31,231 bases of DNA from DASPKT01 sp035626475 (lineage in GTDB: Bacteria > Pseudomonadota > Alphaproteobacteria > Azospirillales > Azospirillaceae): the NCBI GenBank assembly GCA_035626475.1, contig DASPNP010000043.1, forward strand, positions 1-31,231, written 5' to 3'. Both the position numbers and the translations under genes were made by a program. Positions 1 to 8,476 of the stretch are shown piece after piece. A model generated the notes under the pieces. The model had not been told where the DNA came from, did no database searches, and saw only the letters and a program-made list of their open reading frames with translations. Every line of letters starts with the position of its first letter. The stretch's first letter is position 1.

Positions 1-149
1 TGCGCGATCATCGCCCATGACCAGCCCTGCGCCAGCGCGGCCCGTACCGCTTCCCGCTCCAGCGTGTCGGCCAGGCGGCGCAGGGCGACGACGGCCGCCA
101 GGGCCGCCTCTGGATCGTCGGGGGAGGGGAGGGGATCGGGCCGCATCAT
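1..149 (-). CDS. Helix-turn-helix regulator, N-terminal part (runs off the left edge)
   Basis: The minus strand reads open from ATG at 149 to the window edge, giving about 49 residues that begin MMRPDPLPSPDD. They continue into an Arg/Leu-rich helix and the segment LEREAVRAALAQGWSWAMIA. That segment is the first half of the small helix-turn-helix proteins in which 'A...GWSW..IA..LGVSRQAVH' forms the DNA-reading unit; the recognition helix itself would lie outside the window. No ribosome binding site precedes either tandem ATG (149 and 146), because a palindromic operator ends exactly at the start codon. A promoter embedded in the two upstream palindromes would start transcription at the A of ATG 149, so the mRNA is probably leaderless. 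Autorepression is inferred from this layout. In other genomes such proteins are often followed by a Clp N-terminal domain gene, which cannot be checked here. Confidence 0.6.
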   Translation of the reverse strand, partial: MMRPDPLPSPDDPEAALAAVVALRRLADTLEREAVRAALAQGWSWAMIA

Positions 150-170
150 TCGTCAACGATAGTTGACGAA
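149..170. promoter_or_regulatory. Palindromic operator, proximal copy
   Basis: The 9-base arms TTCGTCAAC (149-157) and GTTGACGAA (162-170) are exact reverse complements around a 4-base centre (GATA). The site touches the start codon of the minus-strand helix-turn-helix gene and contains the likely -10 box of that gene. It shares the core GTCAAC-N4-GTTGAC with a second copy centred 28 bases away. The natural candidate ligand is the adjacent regulator, by inference. Confidence 0.75.
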
Positions 171-184
171 GGTCGGCTCGTCAA
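156..184 (-). promoter_or_regulatory. Predicted sigma-70 promoter of the leaderless regulator gene
   Basis: On the minus strand TTGACG (184-179) is followed after exactly 17 bases by TATCGT (161-156). The expected first transcribed base falls at 149, the A of the ATG. Both hexamers lie inside the two palindromes, so a bound dimer at either site would block RNA polymerase. The match is good (TTGACG against TTGACA; TATCGT against TATAAT, 4 of 6), but the promoter is predicted only. Confidence 0.5.
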
Positions 185-199
185 CAGATGTTGACGAGC
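176..199. promoter_or_regulatory. Palindromic operator, distal copy
   Basis: The 10-base arms GCTCGTCAAC (176-185) and GTTGACGAGC (190-199) are exact reverse complements around AGAT. The core CGTCAAC-N4-GTTGACG is identical to the proximal copy, while the centre and flanks differ. This points to conservation of protein-contacted bases rather than a simple duplication. It contains the probable -35 box (TTGACG read on the minus strand) of the helix-turn-helix gene. Confidence 0.75.
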
Positions 200-641
200 G
201 GTGGTCGGTCGGGCCGCCGGGTAGGTGTGCCCGGCATGGGCTTGGCTATGAGGTCGGGTGGCGGCACCACGCCCTGCTTGGGCGCCGGGCCTGCTTTATG
301 GACCCAGGAACGCTAGTAGGTGGAAGTAATCCTGTCAGAGATGTCGCCGCCGCCTATCCCTTAGTACAGGGTGGCCTCTGACCGAATTCGCTCAGTCGAT
401 AGGGACGCTCGCGGCCGCGCCCCTCCGGTTCAACGCTTCGCCCTGCCGCCGCTGGTAACGGCGAAGTATCTGTTTTCTTTTGATTATTCCTTGTCTCTGC
501 TGCGACGCCCCTTGCCGGCGGCCAGGATCGCTCCGCGCGAAGCAATATGATTGTCTTGTCAATATACCCGAACGGTTAGTAGACGCTCCGAGGCGATCCG
601 CATCACCCTTTAGGGATATGCGCTCTTGCGAAGAGTCGAGA
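200..641. other. Gene-free stretch upstream of the two-partner secretion operon
   Basis: No convincing gene is seen. Short open frames here have no ribosome binding site and a composition unlike proteins. The stretch holds a small hairpin (arms GCCGGG 216-221 and CCCGGC 230-235), a terminator-like hairpin near 436-466 with a T-rich tail, and an A/T-richer segment around 540-585. In that segment the hexamer CAATAT occurs twice (543-548, 560-565), and a weak promoter TTGTCA (556-561) - 18 bases - TAGACG (580-585) could drive the operon that follows. Confidence 0.4.
436..480 (+). terminator. Possible intrinsic terminator
   Basis: CTTCGCC (436-442) can pair with GGCGAAG (460-466) across a 17-base loop. 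A T-rich run (TATCTGTTTTCTTT, 467-480) follows. The stem is short and the loop long, and no plus-strand gene ends nearby, so it would serve only read-through or an unrecognised small RNA. Confidence 0.25.
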
Positions 642-2327
642 ATGTATACCTTCGTCCGAGCGATGGGAGTGGGGGGAGCGGCGCTGCTCGCGGCGGCGCC
701 CTCCGTCGCGCAGCAGCCGCCGCCGTCCGTCCCCGGCACGGTCGAGCCGGGCAAGGCCACCAACCCGAACCAGCTGCAGCAGGCGCCGAAGCCGCCCGAG
801 GCGAAGCTGCAATTCTCCTTCCCGGCCCAGCGCAAGAGCACCGGCGGCAAATCGTCCGACGATCTGAAGTTCCCGGTGAAGCGCGTCCTGGTCGAGGGCG
901 CCACGATCGTGGGGCCGGACTTCTGGGATCCGCTGATCGCGCCGCTGCTGACCCGCCGCATCTCGCTGCCCGAGGTGGTGGCCGTCGCGGACGCCATCCA
1001 GGCCCGCTACGTCGCCAAGGGTTATCCCCTGACCCGCGCCTTCGTCCCACCGCAGGAGATCGAGGACGGCACGGTGCGGATCAAGGTGGTGGAGGGCTAT
1101 GTCGGCAAGGTGCAGGTCGACGGCGCGTCTCCCGACACGGCCGAGCGGCTGAAGGATTTCCTGGCCCCGCCCCAGGCCGAACGCCCCACCCGGGCGGCCA
1201 CGATCGAGCGGTCGCTGCTTCTGGCCGGCGACCTTCCCGGCGTGGTTGTCGGCGGCGTGCTGCGGCCGGGCGACCAGCCGGGCATGGCGGAGCTGGCCCT
1301 CACCGTCACCGAGACGCCCTATGCCGTGTCGGTCGGCGGCGGCAACCGCAATTCCCGCTTCGCCGGACCCTGGACATTCTTCGCCGACGCCGCCGCCAAC
1401 TCGGCGCTGGGCTGGGGCGAGCAGATCGGCCTCACCGCCTCCGCCACCCCCGACCTGTCGGAAAGCCGCAGCCTCGCCCTGCGCTACCTGCAGCCGGTGA
1501 ACGCTGACGGGCTCAGCCTCGCCACCACCCTGAACTACAGCCGGGGCCGGCCGGGCGCCGGCCTGCAGACCTTCGCCGTCCGCACCACCAGCATGGCGGC
1601 CGGCCAGCGCCTGAGCTGGCCGCTGCTGCGCACCCGCCGGCAGAACCTGGTGCTGGAGGCCGGCTGGACCGCGCAGGAGGCGCGCATCGACCTGCTGGGC
1701 GAGCGGTTCAGCACCGATGTGTGGCGCACGGCGGATTTCCGCGTCTCCTTCTCCGAGGCCGGGTTCCTGGGCGGGGGCACGGTCCTCACGGCGGCATTGG
1801 TGCAGGGGCTGGACGTGCTGAACGCCACCCCGGCCGGTTCCATGAGCGCCTCCCGCCTCGACCCCGATCCCCGATTCACCAAGCTCTCTGCCGAGATGCA
1901 GCGGCTGCAGGCGCTGCCGAAGGGCGCTCTGCTGGTGATCGGCGTGGCCGGCCAGTACACCCGGGACGTTCTCTTCTCCGGCGAGGAGTTCGGGCTGGGC
2001 GGCGCCCGCTTCGGCCGCGGCTACAACGCCTCGGACCTGTCGGGCGGCAACGGGTTCGGCGCCACGGCGGAGCTGCGCCGGACCTTCCAGTTCGAGATGC
2101 CCTACCTGGCGAGCGCCACCCCCTACGCCTTCTTCGATTGGGGCCGGGTCTGGCGCTCCGAGACCGCCAACACGCTGCTGCGCTCGGCCGGCGGCGGCGT
2201 GCGGCTGGATTTCGCACCGGGCCGCAGCGCGACGCTGGAGGTCGCCCGGCCGCTCCGCAACCTGCCGGTGCCCGGGGCGCAGGACCCCGGCACCCGCTTC
2301 TACCTTGAACTGGCGGCCAGCCTATGA
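642..2327 (+). CDS. TpsB-type outer-membrane transporter (ShlB/FhaC/HecB family)
   Basis: This 561-residue protein is the outer-membrane partner of a two-partner secretion system: a beta-barrel that exports the TpsA protein encoded next. With the start at ATG 642 it begins with a clear Sec signal (hydrophobic VGGAALLAAAPSVA, cleavage likely after A23). A Pro/Gln-rich linker follows, then a POTRA domain at about residues 77-161 containing FPVKRVLVEG and DGTVRIKVVEGYVGKVQVDG. The remainder is a ShlB-type barrel rich in Gly and aromatic residues that ends in RFYLELAASL, a barrel-like end strand. Length fits the family (about 550-600). In-frame starts at 618 and upstream would add residues before the signal peptide; 642 has a weak AAGAG 7 bases upstream. 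Its stop overlaps the start of the exoprotein gene (ATGA), so translation is probably coupled. Family assignment is firm; only the exact start is uncertain. Confidence 0.92.
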   Translation: MYTFVRAMGVGGAALLAAAPSVAQQPPPSVPGTVEPGKATNPNQLQQAPKPPEAKLQFSFPAQRKSTGGKSSDDLKFPVKRVLVEGATIVGPDFWDPLIAPLLTRRISLPEVVAVADAIQARYVAKGYPLTRAFVPPQEIEDGTVRIKVVEGYVGKVQVDGASPDTAERLKDFLAPPQAERPTRAATIERSLLLAGDLPGVVVGGVLRPGDQPGMAELALTVTETPYAVSVGGGNRNSRFAGPWTFFADAAANSALGWGEQIGLTASATPDLSESRSLALRYLQPVNADGLSLATTLNYSRGRPGAGLQTFAVRTTSMAAGQRLSWPLLRTRRQNLVLEAGWTAQEARIDLLGERFSTDVWRTADFRVSFSEAGFLGGGTVLTAALVQGLDVLNATPAGSMSASRLDPDPRFTKLSAEMQRLQALPKGALLVIGVAGQYTRDVLFSGEEFGLGGARFGRGYNASDLSGGNGFGATAELRRTFQFEMPYLASATPYAFFDWGRVWRSETANTLLRSAGGGVRLDFAPGRSATLEVARPLRNLPVPGAQDPGTRFYLELAASL

Positions 2328-5300
2328 GCCCGAAATCCCGTGCGCTCCGAGACCATCTCCTGCTCGGCACCGCGCTCGCGGCGGTCATGGGCCCGGTGCC
2401 CGCCCTGGCCGACCCGTCCGGCCCGGTGGCGGTCACGGGCGGGGTCCAGGTCAGCGGCGGCGGCGCCCGTACCAGCATCACCCAGACGACCGGCCACGCC
2501 ATCCTGGACTGGGCACGCTTTTCGGTGGGATCGGGCGAGACCGTCACGGTCAACCAGCCCGGAGCGGGCTCCATCCTGCTGAACCGGGTGCGGGGACCCG
2601 AGGCCTCGCGCATCGACGGCACCATCGAGGCCAACGGCAAGGTGGTGCTGATCAATCCCAACGGCGTGCTGGTCGGCCATGGCGGCCGCATCGACGCCGC
2701 CGCGTTCCTGGCGACGACCTCGGACATCCGCGACGAGGATTTCCTGGCGGATCGTTTCGCTTTCGAAATCGCCTCGCCGGTGGCGGGCGCGGCCGTGGAG
2801 AACCGGGGCACCATCCGGGTGGCCGAGGGCGGCTTCGCGGCGCTCTCCGCCGCTATGGTCTCCAACACGGGCCTGATCGAGGCGACGCTCGGCTCGGTCG
2901 TGCTGGGCGGCGCCGAGACCTTCGCCCTCGACCTGCATGGCGACGGGCTGCTGCGCTACGAGGTCACCGGCGGCAGCCGGGGCGACGGCACCGGCCGGGC
3001 CCTGGTGGAGCAGGCCGGCCGCATCGCCGCCGAGGGCGGGTCCGTGCTGCTGACCGGCCGCGCCGCCGGCACGGTCCTGGGCGGCGTCATCAACGCCACG
3101 GGCATCGTCGAGGCGACCGAGGCGCGGGAGGTGGGCGGCCGCATCGTCATCGTGGGCGAGGGCGGCGGCGTCACCGTCTCCGGCACGCTCGACGCCTCCG
3201 GCGCCTCGGGCGGCCAGGTGACCGTCGACGCCGGCACCGGCCGGCTGGAACAGGCGGGGCGGATCGAGGCGACCGGCCGGGCCGGAGACGGCGGCCGGGT
3301 CCATCTGCTGGGCCGCGACGTGCAGGTGGCCGGCTCGGTCGACGCGTCGGGAAGCCGCGACGGCGGCACGGTGCTGGTCGGCGGCGACTATCTGGGCGGG
3401 CAGGGGGAGCGGCGCTTCTCGGCCCTGCCGCTGCCGGCCTCCTGGCGGACGACCGTCGCCACCACGGCGACGCTGCGGGCCGATGGCGGCCGGAACGGCG
3501 GTTCGGGCGACGGCGGCGCGGTCATCGTCTGGTCGGACGGGCGGACGCGCTTCGCCGGAACCATCACCGCGCGGGGCGGCGAGGCGGGCGGGGACGGCGG
3601 CTTCGTCGAGACCTCGGGCAAGGGGCAGCTGGACTTCGCCGGCCAAGTGGACGTGACGGCGGCGCTGGGCGAGACCGGCGACATCCTGCTGGACCCGACC
3701 AACATCCTGATCCGGCTCACCGCGCCCGACCTCAACGGCGACACCACGTCCGGCGACGACATCGCCACGGCCACGGACCTGGACAACCCCTCGAACTTCG
3801 GCGCGGTCAACAGCATCATCACCGCCGGCGCCGTCAGCACGCTGCTGAACGGCGGCAACGTCACCCTGGCGGCCAGCGACAACATCCGCTTCGACGGGGC
3901 GGGCGGCGCCGAGATCCTGAAGTCGACCGCCGGCCCGGCCACGCTGCGGTTCAATGCCGGCGAGTCGATCTTCCTCTACAACGGCGCCAGCATCCGCAGC
4001 ACCGGCGGCGCGCTCGACGTCATCCTCAACGCCGACCGCAACGACACGACCGGCACCGGCGCGGGGCCGGGCGCGGTCGAGATCCGGGGCGGCTCCTCCA
4101 TCACCACGGCGGGCGGCGCGATCTCGCTGGTGGGCGATCTCAGCGGCACCGGCTTCGCCCGCGGCTACGTCACCGGCACGCCGGGCCTGCTCGGCGGCGA
4201 GACCTCCTACGGCCGCGGCATCTTCATCGAGGGCAGCACCCTCGACGCCCAGGGCGGCAACATCATCGCCCGGGGCGAGGCGCCCGACGGCGAGACGGCG
4301 GCGGTCGGCGTCGAGCTCCTGAACGGTTCGGTCGTCAGCACGTCCGGCGCCGGGATGATCGCCCTGGACGGCGTCGGCGGCAACAGCAGCCCGCCCCTTC
4401 CGCCCTTCAGCGCCGGCGTCAGCATCGTCGGCGGCAGCCAGGTCTTCAACACCGGGTCCGGCAGCATCATCCTCATCGGGACGGGCACGGGCACCGCCAA
4501 CGCCTCCGACATCAACATCGACGCCCTGGGCTCGCCTACGCCGAACCGGATCTACTCGACCGGCAACGGCCCGATCCAGCTGATCGGCCAAGCCGGATCG
4601 ATCCGGACCGGCAGCAGCGCCGGCACGACCGAGGTGGAGATCGGCCACAATGGCGGCACCACCTACGCGAGTTCCATCTCCCTCATCGCCGACCTGATGG
4701 ACCTGACCAACTGGTCGATCAGCTCCACCGGCCTCCTGGCCATCGAGCCGTTCACCCCCTCCACCGCCATCGGCATCGGCTCGGGCGCCGGCGTGCTGAC
4801 GCTCGGCGCCGGCACGCTGGCGGCGCTCAACCCCGGCTTCCAGACGATCGTCATCGGGGCGGGCGGCGGCACGGGCGCGATCACGCTGGGCGGCACGGTG
4901 AATCTCGGCGCGGATCCGCTGGCCCTCCAGGGCGGGCCCATCACGCAGGATGCCGGAACGGCCCTGACCGCCGGCGCGCTGCTGCTGACCAGCACGGGCG
5001 CCATCACGCTGGACGAGGCCAACGATTTCGACGTGCTGGGGCCGGTGACGGCGAGCGGGGCGGTCACCATCTACCGCACCGGCGGCGACCTCGATCTCAC
5101 CGCACCCGTCAACGCCGGTTCCAACCCCATTATCATCGGCACCGACGGCGTGCTGACCCTGGCTGTCGGCTCCAGCGTCACCAACGGCGGCGTGGCGAAC
5201 GACATCGCGCTCTCGGGCGCCGCCGGCTTCGTCAATTCGGCGGGCAGCGTGCTGAACCCCGGCAGGCGCTGGATGATCTATTCCTCCTCGCCGGCCGACA

Positions 5301-8300
5301 CGACGCTGGGCACGCTCACCGGCACCGTGATCTACGGGCGGACCCTGTCGGCGAACCCGCCGGGGTCCATCGCGGAGGCCGGCGACCTCGTGATGTATGC
5401 CGGCGGCGGCACGCTGACCGTCACCGCCGCCAACCTCTCCCGCACCTACGGCAATGCGAACCCCACGCCGAGCGCGAGCTACACCGGCTTCCAGCCCGGC
5501 GACACGGTCGCCAACACGCTGACCGGCGCGCCCGCCTTCAACATCTCGGCGACGCCAGCCTCCGCCGTCGGCAGCTATTCCATCACCGTGTCGGCGGGCA
5601 CGCTGGCGAACAGCAAGGGCTATATCTACAGCTTCGTTCCCGGCACCCTCACCATCAACCCGGCGGCGCTGACGGTCAGGGCCAACAGCGCCTCACGCGA
5701 GTACGGCCTCGCCAACCCGACGCTGGGCTTCAGCGTCTCCGGCCTCGTCAACGGCGACAGCGCCTCCGTCGTCAGCGGCGTCACGGTCGCGACCGCGGCC
5801 ACGCCGGGTTCCGCCGCCGGCACCTACCCGATCTCGGTCTCGGGCGGCAGCGCGGACAATTACACTCTCAGTTTCGCGCCGGGCGTGCTGACGGTGACGC
5901 CGGCACCGCTCGCCGTGACGCCGGCCAGCACGACCCGGGTCTACGGCGCCGCCGATCCGGCGCTAAGCTACAGCGTGAGCGGGCTGCGGGCGGGAGATAC
6001 GAGCGGCGTGCTGAGCGGCGCGCTGGGCCGCGCGCCCGGGAGCAATGTCGGCACCTACGCCATCACCGTCGGCTCGCTCTCGGCCGGCCCGAACTACACC
6101 CTGACCATCGCCCCAGGCACCTTCCGCATCACGCCGGCGCCGCTGACGGTCGATGCCCAGTCCAGGTCGATCATCTATGGCGATCCCGACGGCACCCTCG
6201 CTTTTACCGCGACGGGGCTGGTGAACGGCGACACGGTCTCGTCGGCGCTGCAGGGCAGCCTGGCCCGCGCGCCGGGGAACGATGTCGGCCGCTACGCCAT
6301 CACCCAGGGGACGCTGGCGGCGCCGAACTACACGATCAGCTTCAATGGCGGCACGCTCACCATCACCCCCGCGCCCCTGACCGTCACCGCGCCCGCCCTG
6401 ACCAAGGTTTATGGCGACGCCGACCCCCAGATCGCCCTCGCCGCGACCGGGCTGCGCCGGGGCGACACGCTGGTCTCGGTCCTGAGCGGCGCGGCCGCGC
6501 GGGCGCCGGGCGAGAACGCCGGCAGCTACGCCGTCACGCAGGGGACGCTGGCGGCGTCGCCCAACTACACGCTGAGCTTCAATGGCGGCACGCTGACCAT
6601 CAGCCCGGCCGCCCTGGCGGTCACGGCGATGACGGCCGGCAAGACCTATGGCGACGTCGACCCGGCGCTGGCCTTCACCGCCACCGGCTTCCGCCGCGGC
6701 GACACGGCGGCCCTGCTGAGCGGCGCCCCCGGCCGGGCGCCGGGGGAGAACGCGGGCGCCTATGCCATCAATGCGGGCACGCTCTCGGCCGGCCCGAACT
6801 ACATCGTCGCCTTCACCGGCGCCGAGTTCCAGATCCGCCCCGCGGCCCTGACGGCGGCCGTGGCCGCCGCGTCGAAGGTCTATGGCGACGCCGACCCGGC
6901 CTTCGACCTGGTGCTCACCGGGCTGCGCAACGGCGACACGGCGGCTACCGCATTGAATGGCGCGGTGGCGCGGGCGGCGGGCGAGAATGCCGGCCGCTAC
7001 GAGATCGGCCAGGGCACGCTGGCCGCCAGCCCGAATTACACGCTGAGCTTCACCGGCAACGGCCTGACCGTCACGCCCCGCCCGCTGACCATCGGCGTCG
7101 CCGAGGCGCGGCGGCTGTACGGCGCCGCCGACCCGGTCTTCCAGCCGGTCTTCGAGGGTCTGGCGCCCCGAGACACGCCGGCGGCGCTGGGGACGGTGGC
7201 GGTCGCCTCCGCGGCGACCCCCTCGTCGCCGGTGGGCAGCTACGCGCTGGCCCCCTCCGGCGCCGCCAACGCCAACTACACGATCAGCTACCGCCAGGGG
7301 ACCCTGCTGGTCACGCCGGCGCCGCTGACCATCGTCGCCAACGACGCGACGCGCCTCTACGGCTCCGCCAATCCCGAGCTGACCGCCCGGTTCGAGGGGC
7401 TGGTGGCGGGCGACACGCCCTCGGCGGTGAACGGGCTGGTCCTGTCCACCAGCGCCACGCCGGCCAGCGACGTCGGCGGCTACGAGATCATGGCGGCGGG
7501 CGGGGTCGCCGGGAACTACACGATCACCTACCGGCCCGGGCGCCTGAGCGTGACCCCTGCGCCGCTGACCATCGCCGGGCCGTCGGTGGAGCGCCCGCAG
7601 GGCCAGCCCAATCCCGCCTTCGCCTTCAGCTACCAGGGCCTGCTCAACGGCGATGGGCCCGGGGTGGTGAGCGGTCCGGCGGCATCGACCGACGCGACCG
7701 ATGCGTCGCCGCCCGGCAGCTACGCCATCACCCTGTCGGGCGCCTCGGCCCGGAACTACGTGATCACCCTGGTGAACGGCAGCCTCACCGTCACCCAGAC
7801 CCGCCTGCCCACGGCCTTGGCCCAGGTGGCACCCATGAGCGCCATCTCCGCCGTGGCGGCCCCGCCGCCGCCTCCGGCGCCACCCCCCCGGTCCCCGGCC
7901 CCCGCCGATGCAGGCCCGGCATCCGGTTCGAGCCAGAGCCCGGCGGCCGTGCTGCCGGCGATGCCCGCCGGCGGGCCGGCGGCCCAGTCCATCTCCGCCC
8001 AGACCATGAGCCAAGCCGCGGCCCCGCCACCCGCTTCCGCCCCGGCTCCCGCTTCGACCTCCGCCTCCGCCTCCACATCGGCCAGCGGCGAGGAACCGGC
8101 GGCCGGGTCCGGCGCGACGACGGGGGAGAAGGGCGGCACCGCCACCACCCAGACCGCCGGCCAAACCGCTGGACAGCCGGGCGGCCCGGCGCCCGCGAAC
8201 CTCCCCGTCGCGCAGGCGGCCGTGCGGCCGGCGGATGCGGGCCTGGTCACGCCGCAGACGGTGGTCGGCAGCGGCCCGGCCCCGGTCTCCGCGGCGCTGC

Positions 8301-8476
8301 CGCCGGCCGACGCGGTGCAGAGCGTCGCCAGCGGCGAGGCGGTCGGCGAGGAGGCGGGCGTGGGACAGGAGGTGGTCCCGGGCCTGGTGCGCACCCAGCC
8401 CGCGGGCCAAGCGGTCCCGCCCGCCGGCACGCCGGGCATCGAGCGCAACTTCCCGATCCTCGGAAGGGGTTGGTGA
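2324..8476 (+). CDS. TpsA exoprotein: filamentous-haemagglutinin-type adhesin with ten MBG repeats
   Basis: This 2050-residue secreted protein is the probable substrate of the preceding TpsB. A signal peptide (LLLGTALAAVMGPVPALA, cleavage after A29) leads into the TPS secretion domain at about residues 33-280. That domain has the hallmark NPNG at 111-114 in the context VVLINPNGVLVG, which guides recognition by the POTRA domains. A Gly/Asn/Thr-rich region to about residue 1030, with segments such as GDGGFVETSGKG and GDILLDPTNILI, looks like right-handed beta-helix. Ten repeats of about 80 residues (1031-1825) are MBG/YDG-type stalk domains. The tail (about 1830-2035) is a low-complexity Ala/Pro/Ser/Gly linker ending PGIERNFPILGRGW. 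There is no recognisable toxin or protease domain, so adhesion or surface-fibre formation is the likely role, by inference from the family. The gene starts inside the tpsB stop and overlaps the next start by one base. Confidence 0.9.
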   Translation: MSPKSRALRDHLLLGTALAAVMGPVPALADPSGPVAVTGGVQVSGGGARTSITQTTGHAILDWARFSVGSGETVTVNQPGAGSILLNRVRGPEASRIDGTIEANGKVVLINPNGVLVGHGGRIDAAAFLATTSDIRDEDFLADRFAFEIASPVAGAAVENRGTIRVAEGGFAALSAAMVSNTGLIEATLGSVVLGGAETFALDLHGDGLLRYEVTGGSRGDGTGRALVEQAGRIAAEGGSVLLTGRAAGTVLGGVINATGIVEATEAREVGGRIVIVGEGGGVTVSGTLDASGASGGQVTVDAGTGRLEQAGRIEATGRAGDGGRVHLLGRDVQVAGSVDASGSRDGGTVLVGGDYLGGQGERRFSALPLPASWRTTVATTATLRADGGRNGGSGDGGAVIVWSDGRTRFAGTITARGGEAGGDGGFVETSGKGQLDFAGQVDVTAALGETGDILLDPTNILIRLTAPDLNGDTTSGDDIATATDLDNPSNFGAVNSIITAGAVSTLLNGGNVTLAASDNIRFDGAGGAEILKSTAGPATLRFNAGESIFLYNGASIRSTGGALDVILNADRNDTTGTGAGPGAVEIRGGSSITTAGGAISLVGDLSGTGFARGYVTGTPGLLGGETSYGRGIFIEGSTLDAQGGNIIARGEAPDGETAAVGVELLNGSVVSTSGAGMIALDGVGGNSSPPLPPFSAGVSIVGGSQVFNTGSGSIILIGTGTGTANASDINIDALGSPTPNRIYSTGNGPIQLIGQAGSIRTGSSAGTTEVEIGHNGGTTYASSISLIADLMDLTNWSISSTGLLAIEPFTPSTAIGIGSGAGVLTLGAGTLAALNPGFQTIVIGAGGGTGAITLGGTVNLGADPLALQGGPITQDAGTALTAGALLLTSTGAITLDEANDFDVLGPVTASGAVTIYRTGGDLDLTAPVNAGSNPIIIGTDGVLTLAVGSSVTNGGVANDIALSGAAGFVNSAGSVLNPGRRWMIYSSSPADTTLGTLTGTVIYGRTLSANPPGSIAEAGDLVMYAGGGTLTVTAANLSRTYGNANPTPSASYTGFQPGDTVANTLTGAPAFNISATPASAVGSYSITVSAGTLANSKGYIYSFVPGTLTINPAALTVRANSASREYGLANPTLGFSVSGLVNGDSASVVSGVTVATAATPGSAAGTYPISVSGGSADNYTLSFAPGVLTVTPAPLAVTPASTTRVYGAADPALSYSVSGLRAGDTSGVLSGALGRAPGSNVGTYAITVGSLSAGPNYTLTIAPGTFRITPAPLTVDAQSRSIIYGDPDGTLAFTATGLVNGDTVSSALQGSLARAPGNDVGRYAITQGTLAAPNYTISFNGGTLTITPAPLTVTAPALTKVYGDADPQIALAATGLRRGDTLVSVLSGAAARAPGENAGSYAVTQGTLAASPNYTLSFNGGTLTISPAALAVTAMTAGKTYGDVDPALAFTATGFRRGDTAALLSGAPGRAPGENAGAYAINAGTLSAGPNYIVAFTGAEFQIRPAALTAAVAAASKVYGDADPAFDLVLTGLRNGDTAATALNGAVARAAGENAGRYEIGQGTLAASPNYTLSFTGNGLTVTPRPLTIGVAEARRLYGAADPVFQPVFEGLAPRDTPAALGTVAVASAATPSSPVGSYALAPSGAANANYTISYRQGTLLVTPAPLTIVANDATRLYGSANPELTARFEGLVAGDTPSAVNGLVLSTSATPASDVGGYEIMAAGGVAGNYTITYRPGRLSVTPAPLTIAGPSVERPQGQPNPAFAFSYQGLLNGDGPGVVSGPAASTDATDASPPGSYAITLSGASARNYVITLVNGSLTVTQTRLPTALAQVAPMSAISAVAAPPPPPAPPPRSPAPADAGPASGSSQSPAAVLPAMPAGGPAAQSISAQTMSQAAAPPPASAPAPASTSASASTSASGEEPAAGSGATTGEKGGTATTQTAGQTAGQPGGPAPANLPVAQAAVRPADAGLVTPQTVVGSGPAPVSAALPPADAVQSVASGEAVGEEAGVGQEVVPGLVRTQPAGQAVPPAGTPGIERNFPILGRGW
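5414..7790 (+). repeat. Ten tandem MBG/YDG-type protein repeats inside TpsA
   Basis: Units begin at 5414, 5669, 5909, 6143, 6377, 6614, 6848, 7085, 7325 and 7565 (residues 1031, 1116, 1196, 1274, 1352, 1431, 1509, 1588, 1668, 1748), each 73-85 residues long. The pattern is L-T-V, then [R/K]-x-Y-G-x-x-[N/D]-P, a Gly-Asp turn, Y-x-I, N-Y-T and a closing G-x-L-x-[I/V]-x-P strand. The tenth unit has lost the Tyr (ERPQGQPNP). Some neighbouring units share near-identical DNA: the ends of units 4 and 5 both contain AGCTTCAATGGCGGCACGCT, which suggests recent homogenisation by recombination. Confidence 0.85.

Noticed and set aside
163..381. Plus-strand open frame of 72 codons
   Set aside because: It begins inside the palindromic operator, has no ribosome binding site and shows no coding bias.
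2300..4648. Minus-strand frame of 782 codons opposite TpsA
   Set aside because: Same high-GC shadow effect; the composition is unlike real proteins and the plus strand has a clear TPS domain.
2305..8475. An upstream extension joining the CHAT gene to an open frame starting near 2305
   Set aside because: The extension is an Arg/Gly-rich shadow of TpsA. The lipoprotein signal at 8476 marks the real start.
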